Shown: positions 1-8,769 of the stretch, in pieces
Position numbering within the stretch: the first letter of the stretch is position 1
How the letters are laid out: each line of letters starts with the position of its first letter
Origin: JAAYDI01 sp052034005
GTDB taxonomy: Bacteria > Planctomycetota > Planctomycetia > Pirellulales > Pirellulaceae
Assembly (NCBI GenBank): GCA_052034005.1
Contig: JBPOJB010000008.1
Coordinates: forward strand, 1 to 64,000
Length of the DNA stretch: 64,000 nucleotides
Direction: 5' to 3'
Made by a program: the position numbers and the translations under genes
Notes under the pieces: generated by a model
Database searches by the model: none
The model's input: the letters and a program-made list of their open reading frames with translations, nothing else
What the model was told of the DNA's origin: nothing

Positions 1-238
1 CGGAGCCCCCCGCCACCAGCGCCCCAACCGGCATGCGCTGGGCACCGAGGGCCCGGAAGGGCCTCGCTAGTCCACGCACACCCCCCCCCCAGCCAGGCCG
101 CAGCCGCCTGCGCCCGCCCCTTCCTCCGGCCAACAGCCCCCGGCCCCCACGCGCGACGGGCCCGGCGCGCAACAGTCGTCCAAGCCCCGGAACGAACAGG
201 CCCAGGACGGTCCACACTCCCAAGCCGACCAACAGGCG

Positions 239-988
239 TTGAAACCCGATCCAGATGCGCCCAAAGCGGGTGAACAAGGCGCACCGCGCGAGTCAAACGA
301 GCCACCGCACGAGCCAGCCGGCCCACCGCGCCAGTCAAACGGCACACTGCGCGAGTCAGCCGGCGCACCGCGCGAGTCAAACGATGCACCGCGCGAGTCA
401 TCGAGTGCGTCGCGCGTGCGGCCGCCGTGGAGCGCGAGTCGGGCGTTGACTACCGTGGCCGGCGTGGCCGGCAATCTGCTGAAGCTGCTGTTCTTGGCGG
501 CCCTCGTGGTCGTGGCCGGTTACTTTGCTTGGAAGCACCGTGCCGAGTTGTGCCAGGGGATTGCCCACCTGTGGCGCGACTGGCTCAACCTATGGGCCAG
601 CCTTGTGGGGCGCCGGCCGTCGGTGGACCACGCGGCCGCCGAGGCGGCGGCCGAAGAGCCGGCGGCTCCGCCCTTGCCGTCGTTCGCCAGCTATCGGAAC
701 CCGTTTGCCGCGGGCCTGGCGGGACGTTGCGCCGTCGAGGAGCTGGTCCGGTACAGCTTCGAGGCGCTCGAGGCGTGGGGCCGCGAGCACGGATGTGCGC
801 GGGAGGAGGACCAGACGCCGCTGGAATACGCACAGCGGCTTGCTCGCCAGCACGCGCGCATCGGGCCCGAGACGCAGGTGCTGGCCGACCTCTACTGTCG
901 CGTTGCTTACGGTCACGAGCAGCTGGCCGCGCGCCGCCGCGATGACCTCCGCCGACTCTGGCAGCAGTTGCAGATCCCCGCAGAGTGA
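239..988 (+). CDS. DUF4129-type membrane protein, N-terminal part uncertain
   Basis: The C-terminal third reads as a DUF4129 domain (RYSFEALEAWGREHG, then DQTPLEYAQRLA), a cytoplasmic domain often found at the end of transglutaminase-like membrane proteins in planctomycetes. One transmembrane segment (LLKLLFLAALVVVAGYFAW) precedes it. Before that lies a low-complexity linker made of six 7-residue repeats of the APRESND kind. The only early start codon in frame is a TTG at 239, with no convincing ribosome site. The same frame stays open back to position 71 and has a similar Q/P/S-rich composition, so the true N-terminus is probably upstream of the window or behind a frame problem at the ten-C run (81-90). 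The family role is unknown; a part in cell-envelope or MoxR/DUF58-type clusters is usual. Confidence 0.6.
   Translation: MKPDPDAPKAGEQGAPRESNEPPHEPAGPPRQSNGTLRESAGAPRESNDAPRESSSASRVRPPWSASRALTTVAGVAGNLLKLLFLAALVVVAGYFAWKHRAELCQGIAHLWRDWLNLWASLVGRRPSVDHAAAEAAAEEPAAPPLPSFASYRNPFAAGLAGRCAVEELVRYSFEALEAWGREHGCAREEDQTPLEYAQRLARQHARIGPETQVLADLYCRVAYGHEQLAARRRDDLRRLWQQLQIPAE
281..406 (+). repeat. Six tandem copies of a 21-bp coding minisatellite
   Basis: Units start at 281, 302, 323, 344, 365 and 386. The best conserved unit begins GCACCGCGCGAGTCAAACGA. Because 21 is a multiple of three, every copy adds seven residues (APRESNE, PPHEPAG, PPRQSNG, TLRESAG, APRESND, APRESSS) to the linker in front of the transmembrane segment of the DUF4129 protein without changing frame. 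Confidence 0.85.
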
Positions 989-1016
989 CTGCCGCGCGCA
1001 GAGTGACTGCCGCGCG
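981..1016 (+). repeat. Exact 18-bp tandem duplication across a stop codon
   Basis: The unit CAGAGTGACTGCCGCGCG occurs at 981-998 and again, identically, at 999-1016. The first copy contains the TGA stop (986-988) of the DUF4129 gene, so the duplication begins inside the coding region and ends in the intergenic region. Confidence 0.85.
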
Positions 1017-1107
1017 TGGCCGCGTCGCCCCGCGCGTCGGGTGGTCGGCGGTGCTGCGCCGCTCGAGCCACCGGCAGCCCGCTTGCCCCCCGCGAGACGC
1101 GGAAAAG

Positions 1108-1136
1108 TTGACGGTGACAGGATGCTCCAGTACACT
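1108..1136 (+). promoter_or_regulatory. Candidate sigma-70-type promoter for the LEPR protein gene
   Basis: TTGACG (1108-1113), a 17-bp spacer, then TACACT (1131-1136). It lies about 70 bp before the ATG at 1208, in the only gap between the two genes. This is a sequence match only; planctomycete promoter rules are poorly characterised. Confidence 0.45.
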
Positions 1137-1207
1137 GTGGGGCGGCCGAGGCATCCCGCGCGGAGGGTTTCGCCGGTTCTTTTCTGACATGGTTGAGGGC
1201 ACACACC

Positions 1208-4200
1208 ATGCGATCTTCCCTGCGCCGACGTCGTGGCGCGGCGGCAACGCGCCGATTCCATCTTCCGGTCTTCGAACCGCTCGAACCACGCGTCGTGCTC
1301 TCGATCGGCATGATCGAACTGGGCCCATCGGACAACATCGCACTGGACCAGCCGCGCGTGGCCGTCGAGCTGCTCGAGGACATGGACCCGGACCCGATGC
1401 GGGAGAATTGGCGGAGCCTTGGGCCCGACTACTTCAACACGTTCCTGCTCGACACGGGCGCCAACAGCGTGATGGTCATGGCGTCCGCCACCGGCGAATT
1501 GGACGGGTTCGTGATCGAAGGCCAGTTCGAGGAACTGGGCGTGGCCGGCACGCACATGCTGGATACCTCTGCCCCGTACCGGTTTGATTACGCGGGAACC
1601 AGCGGCATCCGCCACACGATCGATCCCGCGCGCGTCCTGTCGGACGCGGAGGTGGACTTCAGTCAGATGGGTCCCTGGGGGATCGTCGGCATGCCCGGCA
1701 TGGCCGGCCAGGTGACGTCGTTGGACATGACGGTCTGGTCGGGCGGCGGCAGCGGGCTGGAGCTCTACATGATTACCGAGTTCCGAAACGATTTGCCGCC
1801 GAGCAACGGTCATCGCTATGCGCTGGCGCTGGACAACCGGATCGCGTTCTATCCGGAGGATTCCGCCGACCCGGATGACATCCTGCCGGTCTGGGCCGAC
1901 GTGCCGTTCCTGACGGCCACGCCGACCGTCAACGGCGTCGAGCGCGCCGGGAACTTCCTGTTCGATACAGGCGGCCAGATGAGCGTGCTCTCCGAGCACC
2001 TGGCGTTCGAACTCGGGCTGGACAGCAACGGCGACGGATTACTCAACAGCGCCGACGACCGTTTCGTCACCTACCAGGCGGTGGGCGGCGTGGGCGGTGA
2101 GGTCAGCGTCCCCGTATTCGCCCTCGACGAAGTCCGCATCACGGTCACCCAGGTGGCCACCGGCGAGGAGGTGGAGCTGGTCTGGACCGACCTGGAGTGG
2201 CTCATCACGGAAATCGATGCCGGCCCGGATCAGCTTCCATTGGACGGGGTCTTCGGCGCCGATCTGCTGACCAGCGGCTGGTTCTATGCGTTCTTCTATC
2301 CGGACATGCCCGATGGGTATATCGATCAGCTGTATTTTGATTTCCGCGATTGGGCCATCTACGACGGCACGCCTCAGCAGCGCAGCGGCACGGTGTACTT
2401 CGACCTGAACGAGTCCGTGGATGTCGTCGTCCCCTACGGGCCGGGAGTGCGCATCCGGGAGACGGACCGCACGACGGAAGTCATCGAAGGCTTCCAGACC
2501 GATACCTATTCGATCAGCCTGACGAGCATTCCCAGCGCACCCGTCCAAATCACCGTGATGGCGGATGACCAACTGCTGGTCAGCACCGACGACGGTGACA
2601 CATTCCACTCGTCCGTCATCGTGACCCTGAACGACAAAACGCCGCAGACCATCACCGTCGCGGGCATTCAGGACGAGGTGCCCGAAGGGGTGCATACCGG
2701 GTTGATCACACACACGGTCGCCAGTGCCGACCCGGACTACGACAACATGTCCGTACGGGACGTGGTGGTCAAGGTGAAGGACTATCGCGCGATCGTGCAC
2801 ATCTCGTCGGACCCGGAAGGCCACCACGAAATCGAGTCGATCGATATCGCCGAGGGCGCCCCGGAGATCGCCTACTGGATATGCCTCGAAGAGCCGGTCA
2901 GCGACGTGACCTATGTGGCCGTTGATTATCCCCAAGATCAAGTGTATGCCCGCAACCTCCGCCCACCCATCCCGGGGCTCGACTTCTGGTGGGAATTCAC
3001 GCCCAGCAACTGGGATGTGCCCCAGCAGGTGTTGATCAGCGCGGTGGATGACAACGTTCCCGAAGGCCTTCACGTCGTATCGGTCATGCATCTGGCCATC
3101 GACTCAAGCACGTTTGAGATCCTTGGCGAGACGTTCCTCTCCGTCCATATCACGGACAACGACGCGGGCAGCGTGTTGATCACCGAGTCGGCCGGCCAGA
3201 CGACGATCACGGAGGACGGCGGCACGGACACCTACCAGATCGCTCTGAGCACCACGCCGACAGGCCCCGTTCAGATCACGGTGTCCGCCGATGCACAGGT
3301 CCAGATAAGCCTTGACGGCACCTCTTTCACCTCGGCGCTCGTCCTGACACTCGACGATACAACGCCCCGCACGGTGATCGTGCAGGCTGTGGATGACAAC
3401 ATCGATGAAGGCACCCACGTCGGCATCATCTCACATGCGATCACGGGAGCGGTCGTCGATCCCAAGTATCCGACGAGCTTGCCGATCGCGGAGGTGAGGG
3501 CTACGATCATCGACAACGACCAGGCAGGGCTGCGGATCGCGGCCGACGCGGCCGGCCAGGTGGCTCTGGATTCGATCAGCGTCGTGGAAGGCGTGGCTGA
3601 ACAGTATTGGCTGGTGCTCACGAGCGAACCCAGGCGGGATGTGACGATCTTCCTGGGCAGTGATGCCGGGCAGGTGATCGCGGTCGACGACGCCCACCCG
3701 ACCAACGCGTTCGTGCTGTTCACACCCCTGGATTGGAACGTGCCGCAAGCGGTGCGGGTGGCCGCCATCGCCGACGGCATCGTGGAAGGCCCGCACACGG
3801 ACCGGATCAATCATCACCTGTTCAGCGCGGACCCGCTGTACCAGGGGTCTGTGGCGCTGCCCGTCTACATTTCCGATCCCCCAGCGGCCGTCGTCGGCCG
3901 CCACATCTTCTATAACAATTCGGCCTGGGACGGCAAGAATGGCGCGGCCAACTCGGCGGACGACAACGCCATCGCCACCGACAAGCAGGCGCTGGTGGCC
4001 GGTCAACAGGCCACGTTCGCCAACTACACGAGCTACAGCCGCGGCATCAACGGCCTGATGATCGATGTCGTGAACCTCGCGGACCCCGAGGGCCTGTCCG
4101 TGGCGGACTTCGAGTTCCGTACGGGCAACCACAACAACCCGGACAGCTGGCCCCTGTTGGCCCTCAGTCCGGACCAGATCACGATCACGGTGCGCCCGGG

Positions 4201-5101
4201 CGCTGGAGTGGACGGCAGCGACCGCGTGACGATCCTGCTGCCCGACAGCGCCGTCAGGAAGACCTGGCTGCAGGTGACCATGAAAGCCACGGCCGCCACG
4301 AGCCTGGCCGCGGCGGATGTTCATTACTGGGGCAACGCCGTCGGGGACTCGGGCAACTCCCAGACCGATACGGCGGTGAACATTCTGGATGCCTTGGGGG
4401 TGCGAGCCAACCTGCGCTCGCTGCTCAACCCGGCGCCGATCGACTTCCGGTTCGACTACAACCGCGACCAACAGGTGAACGTGTTGGATGAACTCGTCGT
4501 GCGCGCCAACCTCACGAGCTTGCTGACGGATCTCGAACTGCTCGACCTGCGCGGCTTGGGCGGCGGCGGAGAAGGGGAAGCGGAAGGGGAGGGGGAGGAG
4601 CGAGAGGCGGCTCAAGGGCCGGACGACCGGTGGAGTCCGATGGTCGGCACGCTCCGACCGTTGACGTTCGGCGGTGGCAACGCCGCGCTGCCCGGCACGG
4701 CGTTGAGCCAGGTTACACGGTCAATGGCCTTACTGCGTCCCGGGCCGTACCTGCACGCGTCGGTGGCCCTGACGGTCGATGCGCAGCTCGATCTGCCGAC
4801 GGCCATCGATCCGCCGCGCGCGCTCGGTCCGCAGGAGGCTGCGTTGGCGGCAGCAATCCTGCACCATCCTGACAGGCCCCGGACCGACCGGTCGCCTGGC
4901 CCGCGGCCGTTGGACGCGGCCCCGACGAACCTTCGGGACCCAGACGTACCGGTCGGATTCGCGTCATCCACCGGCAATGCCGAGCAGCAGGACGGGTCCG
5001 TGGTGCGGCCGCCGCGCGTGGCTCAGCTGCGCGCGTCCGGCGAGCCGCACGCGCTCGACCTGGCACTGACGGAACTCCTCGCGGAATGGGACCTGCCGTG
5101 A
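1208..5101 (+). CDS. LEPR-motif secreted protein: two DTG protease motifs, Calx-beta-like repeats, dockerin-like repeats
   Basis: 1297 residues. The ATG at 1208 has a GAGGG site 8 nt upstream. Residues 1-32 are basic and end in FEPLEPRVVLS, the planctomycete LEPR-type export or anchoring motif. Two retropepsin/pepsin-like signatures follow: LLDTGANS (DTG at 82-84) and LFDTGGQMS (DTG at 253-255), which could form a two-lobed aspartyl protease. Residues about 414-890 hold four Calx-beta-like modules in an A-B-A-B order. Next comes a planctomycete module with FYNNSAWDG and TFANYTSYSRGINGL. Residues about 1050-1110 carry two dockerin-like repeats (TAVNILDALGVRANL, then RDQQVNVLDELVVRANL). The acidic Gly/Glu tract and Pro-rich tail look disordered. 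Likely a surface or secreted protease or adhesin; the substrate is unknown. It stands alone between other transcription units. Confidence 0.85.
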   Translation: MRSSLRRRRGAAATRRFHLPVFEPLEPRVVLSIGMIELGPSDNIALDQPRVAVELLEDMDPDPMRENWRSLGPDYFNTFLLDTGANSVMVMASATGELDGFVIEGQFEELGVAGTHMLDTSAPYRFDYAGTSGIRHTIDPARVLSDAEVDFSQMGPWGIVGMPGMAGQVTSLDMTVWSGGGSGLELYMITEFRNDLPPSNGHRYALALDNRIAFYPEDSADPDDILPVWADVPFLTATPTVNGVERAGNFLFDTGGQMSVLSEHLAFELGLDSNGDGLLNSADDRFVTYQAVGGVGGEVSVPVFALDEVRITVTQVATGEEVELVWTDLEWLITEIDAGPDQLPLDGVFGADLLTSGWFYAFFYPDMPDGYIDQLYFDFRDWAIYDGTPQQRSGTVYFDLNESVDVVVPYGPGVRIRETDRTTEVIEGFQTDTYSISLTSIPSAPVQITVMADDQLLVSTDDGDTFHSSVIVTLNDKTPQTITVAGIQDEVPEGVHTGLITHTVASADPDYDNMSVRDVVVKVKDYRAIVHISSDPEGHHEIESIDIAEGAPEIAYWICLEEPVSDVTYVAVDYPQDQVYARNLRPPIPGLDFWWEFTPSNWDVPQQVLISAVDDNVPEGLHVVSVMHLAIDSSTFEILGETFLSVHITDNDAGSVLITESAGQTTITEDGGTDTYQIALSTTPTGPVQITVSADAQVQISLDGTSFTSALVLTLDDTTPRTVIVQAVDDNIDEGTHVGIISHAITGAVVDPKYPTSLPIAEVRATIIDNDQAGLRIAADAAGQVALDSISVVEGVAEQYWLVLTSEPRRDVTIFLGSDAGQVIAVDDAHPTNAFVLFTPLDWNVPQAVRVAAIADGIVEGPHTDRINHHLFSADPLYQGSVALPVYISDPPAAVVGRHIFYNNSAWDGKNGAANSADDNAIATDKQALVAGQQATFANYTSYSRGINGLMIDVVNLADPEGLSVADFEFRTGNHNNPDSWPLLALSPDQITITVRPGAGVDGSDRVTILLPDSAVRKTWLQVTMKATAATSLAAADVHYWGNAVGDSGNSQTDTAVNILDALGVRANLRSLLNPAPIDFRFDYNRDQQVNVLDELVVRANLTSLLTDLELLDLRGLGGGGEGEAEGEGEEREAAQGPDDRWSPMVGTLRPLTFGGGNAALPGTALSQVTRSMALLRPGPYLHASVALTVDAQLDLPTAIDPPRALGPQEAALAAAILHHPDRPRTDRSPGPRPLDAAPTNLRDPDVPVGFASSTGNAEQQDGSVVRPPRVAQLRASGEPHALDLALTELLAEWDLP

Positions 5102-5142
5102 GCCGCATGTCCGTGCCGCGGGGGACAGGGAGCCGTTCGAGT

Positions 5143-6138
5143 TCACGCGTTGGCGATATCCTTCCACGCCCTGGTTTCCGCGTCGACCGGCAGGGGATCG
5201 CGATAGTGGACTTCCACACCGCGCTGCACGCGCAGTCGTCCGGTGAGCCGGTCGGGCTCTCTCGCGAACCGTTGCACGAGCCGGCAGGCCAAGGAGATCG
5301 CCTCCTCTGAGGCATCTCCCGCGACGAGCGCCGTCGGCGCGGCGAACCCTTCCGGAGCAAGCAGCACGGACTTCCCGGCGTCCGGCGCGCTGTGCAGGCG
5401 TTCCAATTCCCGGTTCTCCGCTTCACGCCGCCCGAGCACGATCTTGCATCGATCGTCAACGCGATAGTGTCGGCCGTAGCGGAGCAGCTGGAAGTCCCAC
5501 ATCTGATACCGCGGCGAGGTGCGGACCAGGTCGAACACTTTGCGGGCCAGCGGCGGTTCGCTCAACACGCAGCCGGTTGACGGCGTCGGGATCGGCGCGA
5601 TTCCGAGCGACGTCGCCAGTTGGATCAGCCCGCGTCGGCCGCGTCCGAAGAACCCAAACAGTCGTTCGCGGTCCACCCAGCCTGCCTGTTCGGGCAGCGT
5701 CGGGGCCAGCAGCTTGGCGGACAGCGGGCGCAGCAGGGTGTCGCCCAGTCCGCTGTGGTGGCGAATCGCGTCCAGATCCCGCCGTTTCTGGCTCCCCGGG
5801 CGCTGGCCGAGTACTTCCCCACTGATGACGAACCGCGCGCCGATCTGCTCCATGAACTGCCGCGCGCGTGTGAACATGTAGATGCGACAGTCGACACACG
5901 GGTTGGCCCCGCGCCCGTAGCCGAATCGCGGCTGCCGCACGATGTCCAGGTAGTCGCGGTCCAGCGGCAGGGTCGTGAGCGGCACGCCGGTCTGCCGCGC
6001 CACGTCCCGGCTGTGGTCCGAGCCGCCCGCGAAGAGGGACTGGAAGTGCAGCGCCGTGACGGCGACGCCCTGCTGCTGCAGGATGCGTATCGCGAGGTGA
6101 CTGTCCAGGCCGCCGGAAATCAGGGCTACGCAATGCAT
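5143..6138 (-). CDS. ThiI/MnmA-like PP-loop tRNA sulfuration enzyme homologue
   Basis: 331 residues. An adenylation PP-loop (SGGLDS) sits at the N-terminus, followed by GANPCVDCRIYMF and PTPSTGCVLSEP, giving cysteines placed like those of tRNA-thiolating ATP pyrophosphatases. Members of this broad family activate tRNA as an adenylate and insert sulfur from a persulfide. The C-terminal region matches the uncharacterised MnmA-like branch better than canonical MnmA or ThiI, which have additional RNA-binding domains, so the exact tRNA position cannot be assigned. I prefer the ATG at 6138; a GTG three codons upstream (6147) is also possible. It lies head-on to the LEPR gene and downstream of rnc on the same strand. 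Confidence 0.75.
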   Translation of the reverse strand: MHCVALISGGLDSHLAIRILQQQGVAVTALHFQSLFAGGSDHSRDVARQTGVPLTTLPLDRDYLDIVRQPRFGYGRGANPCVDCRIYMFTRARQFMEQIGARFVISGEVLGQRPGSQKRRDLDAIRHHSGLGDTLLRPLSAKLLAPTLPEQAGWVDRERLFGFFGRGRRGLIQLATSLGIAPIPTPSTGCVLSEPPLARKVFDLVRTSPRYQMWDFQLLRYGRHYRVDDRCKIVLGRREAENRELERLHSAPDAGKSVLLAPEGFAAPTALVAGDASEEAISLACRLVQRFAREPDRLTGRLRVQRGVEVHYRDPLPVDAETRAWKDIANA

Positions 6139-6250
6139 CTGCAGCACTCGGTCATGTCAGCATCGGAGTGGGATGAGCGGCGCACCGGGCGCCGGGGCCG
6201 GACAGGCGGGAAGTCCACCCCGCGGGCGCGGGCAGCCTGTACCCCATGGA

Positions 6251-7018
6251 TCAATCGCTCGGGTAAGGCGCCGGTTCGTTGCGGAGTTCGTACAACGCGT
6301 TGCAGGCGGCCCGCTGTTCCGCCTCCTTCTTGTTGCGGCCCCAGGCTGCCTGATAGCGTTGGCCGCCGACGACCGCGCTGATCTTGAAACACTTGGCGTG
6401 GTCCGGCCCTTTTTCATCCAGCAGCTGGTACAACGGCGTGTTCCCGAACTCGCGCTGCGCATGCTGCTGCAACAGCGATTTGTAGTTGCCCGCCGCCTCA
6501 CCGGTGGCTGCCAGTTCGATTTCGGGCCCGAGGTGCAGCTCGATGAACTGGCGCACTTCCTCGCCGCCGCCGTCCAGATACAGCGCGGCCAACAATGACT
6601 CGAACACGTCGGCCAGCAGGGACGACGGCACTTCACGGTTGGTCGCCATGCCCTTGCCGACAAACAGGCATTCGTGCAGGCCGAGTGCCTCGCTGATCTT
6701 TGCACACGACTGGCGGCTGACCACGACCGATTTGATCTTGGTCAGGTCGCCTTCGAGATACTGCGGATACTGGTGATAGAGCAGCTCGCACACGACCGCG
6801 CCCAGGATGGCGTCGCCGAGAAACTCCAACCGCTCGTTCGAGGCCAGCCGGTGGTCAGCTCCCGACGCGTGGGTCAGCGCAGCCTGCAGCAACCGCTTGT
6901 CGTGAAACGTATACCCAATCCGGCGCTCGCACAGCTCAAGCTTCTGGGCGAAATCCAGATCGAGTTCGACTGTCGGCCGGTTACTATCGAGGAAATCTGC
7001 GGGACGGGGTTGTGCCAT
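6251..7018 (-). CDS. rnc: Ribonuclease III
   Basis: 255 residues, somewhat longer than the E. coli enzyme (226). The RNase III signature NERLEFLGDAIL is present, and the second acidic patch is seen in LLADVFESLLAALYLDGG. A C-terminal double-stranded RNA-binding domain follows (from NYKSLLQQHAQREFG through KKEAEQRAACNALYEL). The enzyme cleaves double-stranded RNA in rRNA maturation and mRNA turnover. A roughly 30-residue N-terminal extension precedes the catalytic domain. The tRNA-sulfuration-like gene follows about 110 bp downstream on the same strand, so the pair could be one RNA-processing unit. Confidence 0.96.
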   Translation of the reverse strand: MAQPRPADFLDSNRPTVELDLDFAQKLELCERRIGYTFHDKRLLQAALTHASGADHRLASNERLEFLGDAILGAVVCELLYHQYPQYLEGDLTKIKSVVVSRQSCAKISEALGLHECLFVGKGMATNREVPSSLLADVFESLLAALYLDGGGEEVRQFIELHLGPEIELAATGEAAGNYKSLLQQHAQREFGNTPLYQLLDEKGPDHAKCFKISAVVGGQRYQAAWGRNKKEAEQRAACNALYELRNEPAPYPSD

Positions 7019-7433
7019 TAGATGCCAACCTAGCAGCCGGTCCGCATGTTGTCAACGCGAGTCGGCGGTGAGGTCCCGCGCACCGCGGCATACGGCCTCG
7101 GCGCCGGCGGACAACCATCACCCAAGAGTCCAGTGCCGCGCCGCGGTTGTGAATTGGCCCCGCTCGAGTCGCCGACCGCTCGGCGTGCGGCGCACGGCCG
7201 GCTCAACCCCGGACCATGTCGACGCATGTACAGTCGCCGCTGCGCGGCGGCGCGGGGCCGTGCCCTTTGGGCGGAAACGGTCCTCGGGCCTATTGACTCG
7301 CCGGACACCCCCGCCTAAGAATGCTGTTGTCGTATCATCCGTTATTTTTTTACATCCCGGTAATCATGGATGGTGTCGTAGCGGCATCCAGCCTCGAATG
7401 CCACCGCACCTACGCACCAGCGGGCCCATGGGC
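7019..7433. other. Intergenic region between divergent genes
   Basis: No convincing gene, RNA or hairpin terminator. It must hold the promoters of rnc (minus) and the CbiA-like gene (plus). The only distinctive patch is an A/T-rich stretch with a long T run around 7343-7351 inside very GC-rich DNA, a plausible promoter-proximal region, but I cannot assign -35/-10 boxes. Confidence 0.5.
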
Positions 7434-8768
7434 ATGCATCATCTCCCTCGGATCGCCGTGGGGACCGTGCAACCGACCGTCGATCTCCAGGTGATGCTTT
7501 GGGCTTTGATCAGCGTCTTGGAGCGATCGGGACTTCACGTCCAGGCGTTTTCGTCGCAGTCGCGATTCCCGTCACGTGACGCGACAGCTTCGATCACCGG
7601 CGAGGGCCAGCGCCACTTGGACAGCTGGCTGATGGAGCCGGCGGTGTGCGCGCAGTTGTTCTACAATGCCGCCCGGTTCGCCGATGTCGCCGTGGTTCAA
7701 GGGCATTACGACGACCCGACCTGCTACGGCACGTCGGGGGGCAGCTTGGACACGTTGTGCACCTGGCTCGATCTGCCCCGTCTGGTCGTGATACAAGCCG
7801 AAGGCCTCGATCCGTGCCGGCCGCCGGTCCTGCCGACGTGGGCCGACGGAATCCTGCTGGACAACGTGAGGGACATCGACCAGCTGTGTCGCGTGCAGGC
7901 GGTGATGGAAGCCCTCTTTGGAGTGCCCGTGCTCGGTTGGCTCGGACAGATCACCTCCTTGCGGGCGCTGGTCGCCTCCCTGCCGTCCCACGCCAATCCG
8001 ACCGCTGAGTTGTGCCGGGCGCTGGGCGACTCCTTGCGGCCCGCTCTGCAACTCGATCGGTTGATGCGGATCGCCAACCAGCGCACATTCGCGCTGGCGG
8101 ACGACGACCTGTTCCGCGTGCCGGGTTTCACCCAGCCGTTGAACGTGGCGGTGGCCTATGATGACGCGTTCCGCTGCTACTTCCCGGACACGCTGGATGT
8201 CCTGGAGTCGCAGGGAGCGACGGTGAACGTGTTCTCGCCGCTGCGGAGCGAGCGCTTGCCCAGCGATACGGACGTGGTGTACTTCGGGTGCGGACAGCCG
8301 GAAGAGTATGTCCACGAACTGGCCGGCAACTTCTGCATCAAAGAGGCGCTGTGGAACCACGTTGTCTCGGGCGGCCGAGTGTACGCCGAGAGCGCCGGAT
8401 TGTCTTACTTGTGCCGCGAGATCGTGATGCCGGGCGGACACCATTGGCCGATGGTCGGCCTGGTGCCGGCCTTGGCGCGCCGCAATCCGGCGCCCGGGCC
8501 GGATCAGCCGATCGAGGTCACGCTGGCGCAGGGCTCGTGGCTGTTCGCGGCGCGCGAGACGATTCGCGGCTACCTCAGCAACAAATGGATCATTCATCCC
8601 GACGGCTGCCTGAGCGGATTGGTGTCGGAGGCCGAACACAGCCACGACCTGGTGGGCGACTACCAGGTGGTCGGCAGCCGGATCCACCTGAACTTCGCCG
8701 CCTGGCCCACCTGCGTCCGCAAGTTCTTCCTGCCCGGACGCGACCGGCTCAAGACCGCGTCGCGATAG
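7434..8768 (+). CDS. CbiA/CobB-like protein lacking P-loop and glutaminase cysteine
   Basis: 444 residues with the layout of cobyrinate a,c-diamide synthase. There is an N-terminal P-loop-type half (LPRIAVGT; HLDSWLMEPAVC; ARFADVAVVQGHYD) and a C-terminal class I glutaminase-like half (VAYDDAFRCYFPDTLDVL; YAESAGLSYL; SRIHLNFAAWP). Two key sites are changed. The Walker A position reads GTVQPTVDLQ with no GKT/GKS, and the nucleophile expected in YAECGGL is Ser320 (YAESAGL). Ordinary ATP-dependent amidation is therefore unlikely. Earlier in-frame ATGs lie at 7398 and 7428; I chose 7434 because family members start right before this PRI motif. No other cobalamin gene is nearby. It could be a scaffold, binding protein or repurposed enzyme. 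Confidence 0.75.
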   Translation: MHHLPRIAVGTVQPTVDLQVMLWALISVLERSGLHVQAFSSQSRFPSRDATASITGEGQRHLDSWLMEPAVCAQLFYNAARFADVAVVQGHYDDPTCYGTSGGSLDTLCTWLDLPRLVVIQAEGLDPCRPPVLPTWADGILLDNVRDIDQLCRVQAVMEALFGVPVLGWLGQITSLRALVASLPSHANPTAELCRALGDSLRPALQLDRLMRIANQRTFALADDDLFRVPGFTQPLNVAVAYDDAFRCYFPDTLDVLESQGATVNVFSPLRSERLPSDTDVVYFGCGQPEEYVHELAGNFCIKEALWNHVVSGGRVYAESAGLSYLCREIVMPGGHHWPMVGLVPALARRNPAPGPDQPIEVTLAQGSWLFAARETIRGYLSNKWIIHPDGCLSGLVSEAEHSHDLVGDYQVVGSRIHLNFAAWPTCVRKFFLPGRDRLKTASR

Positions 8769-8769
8769 C

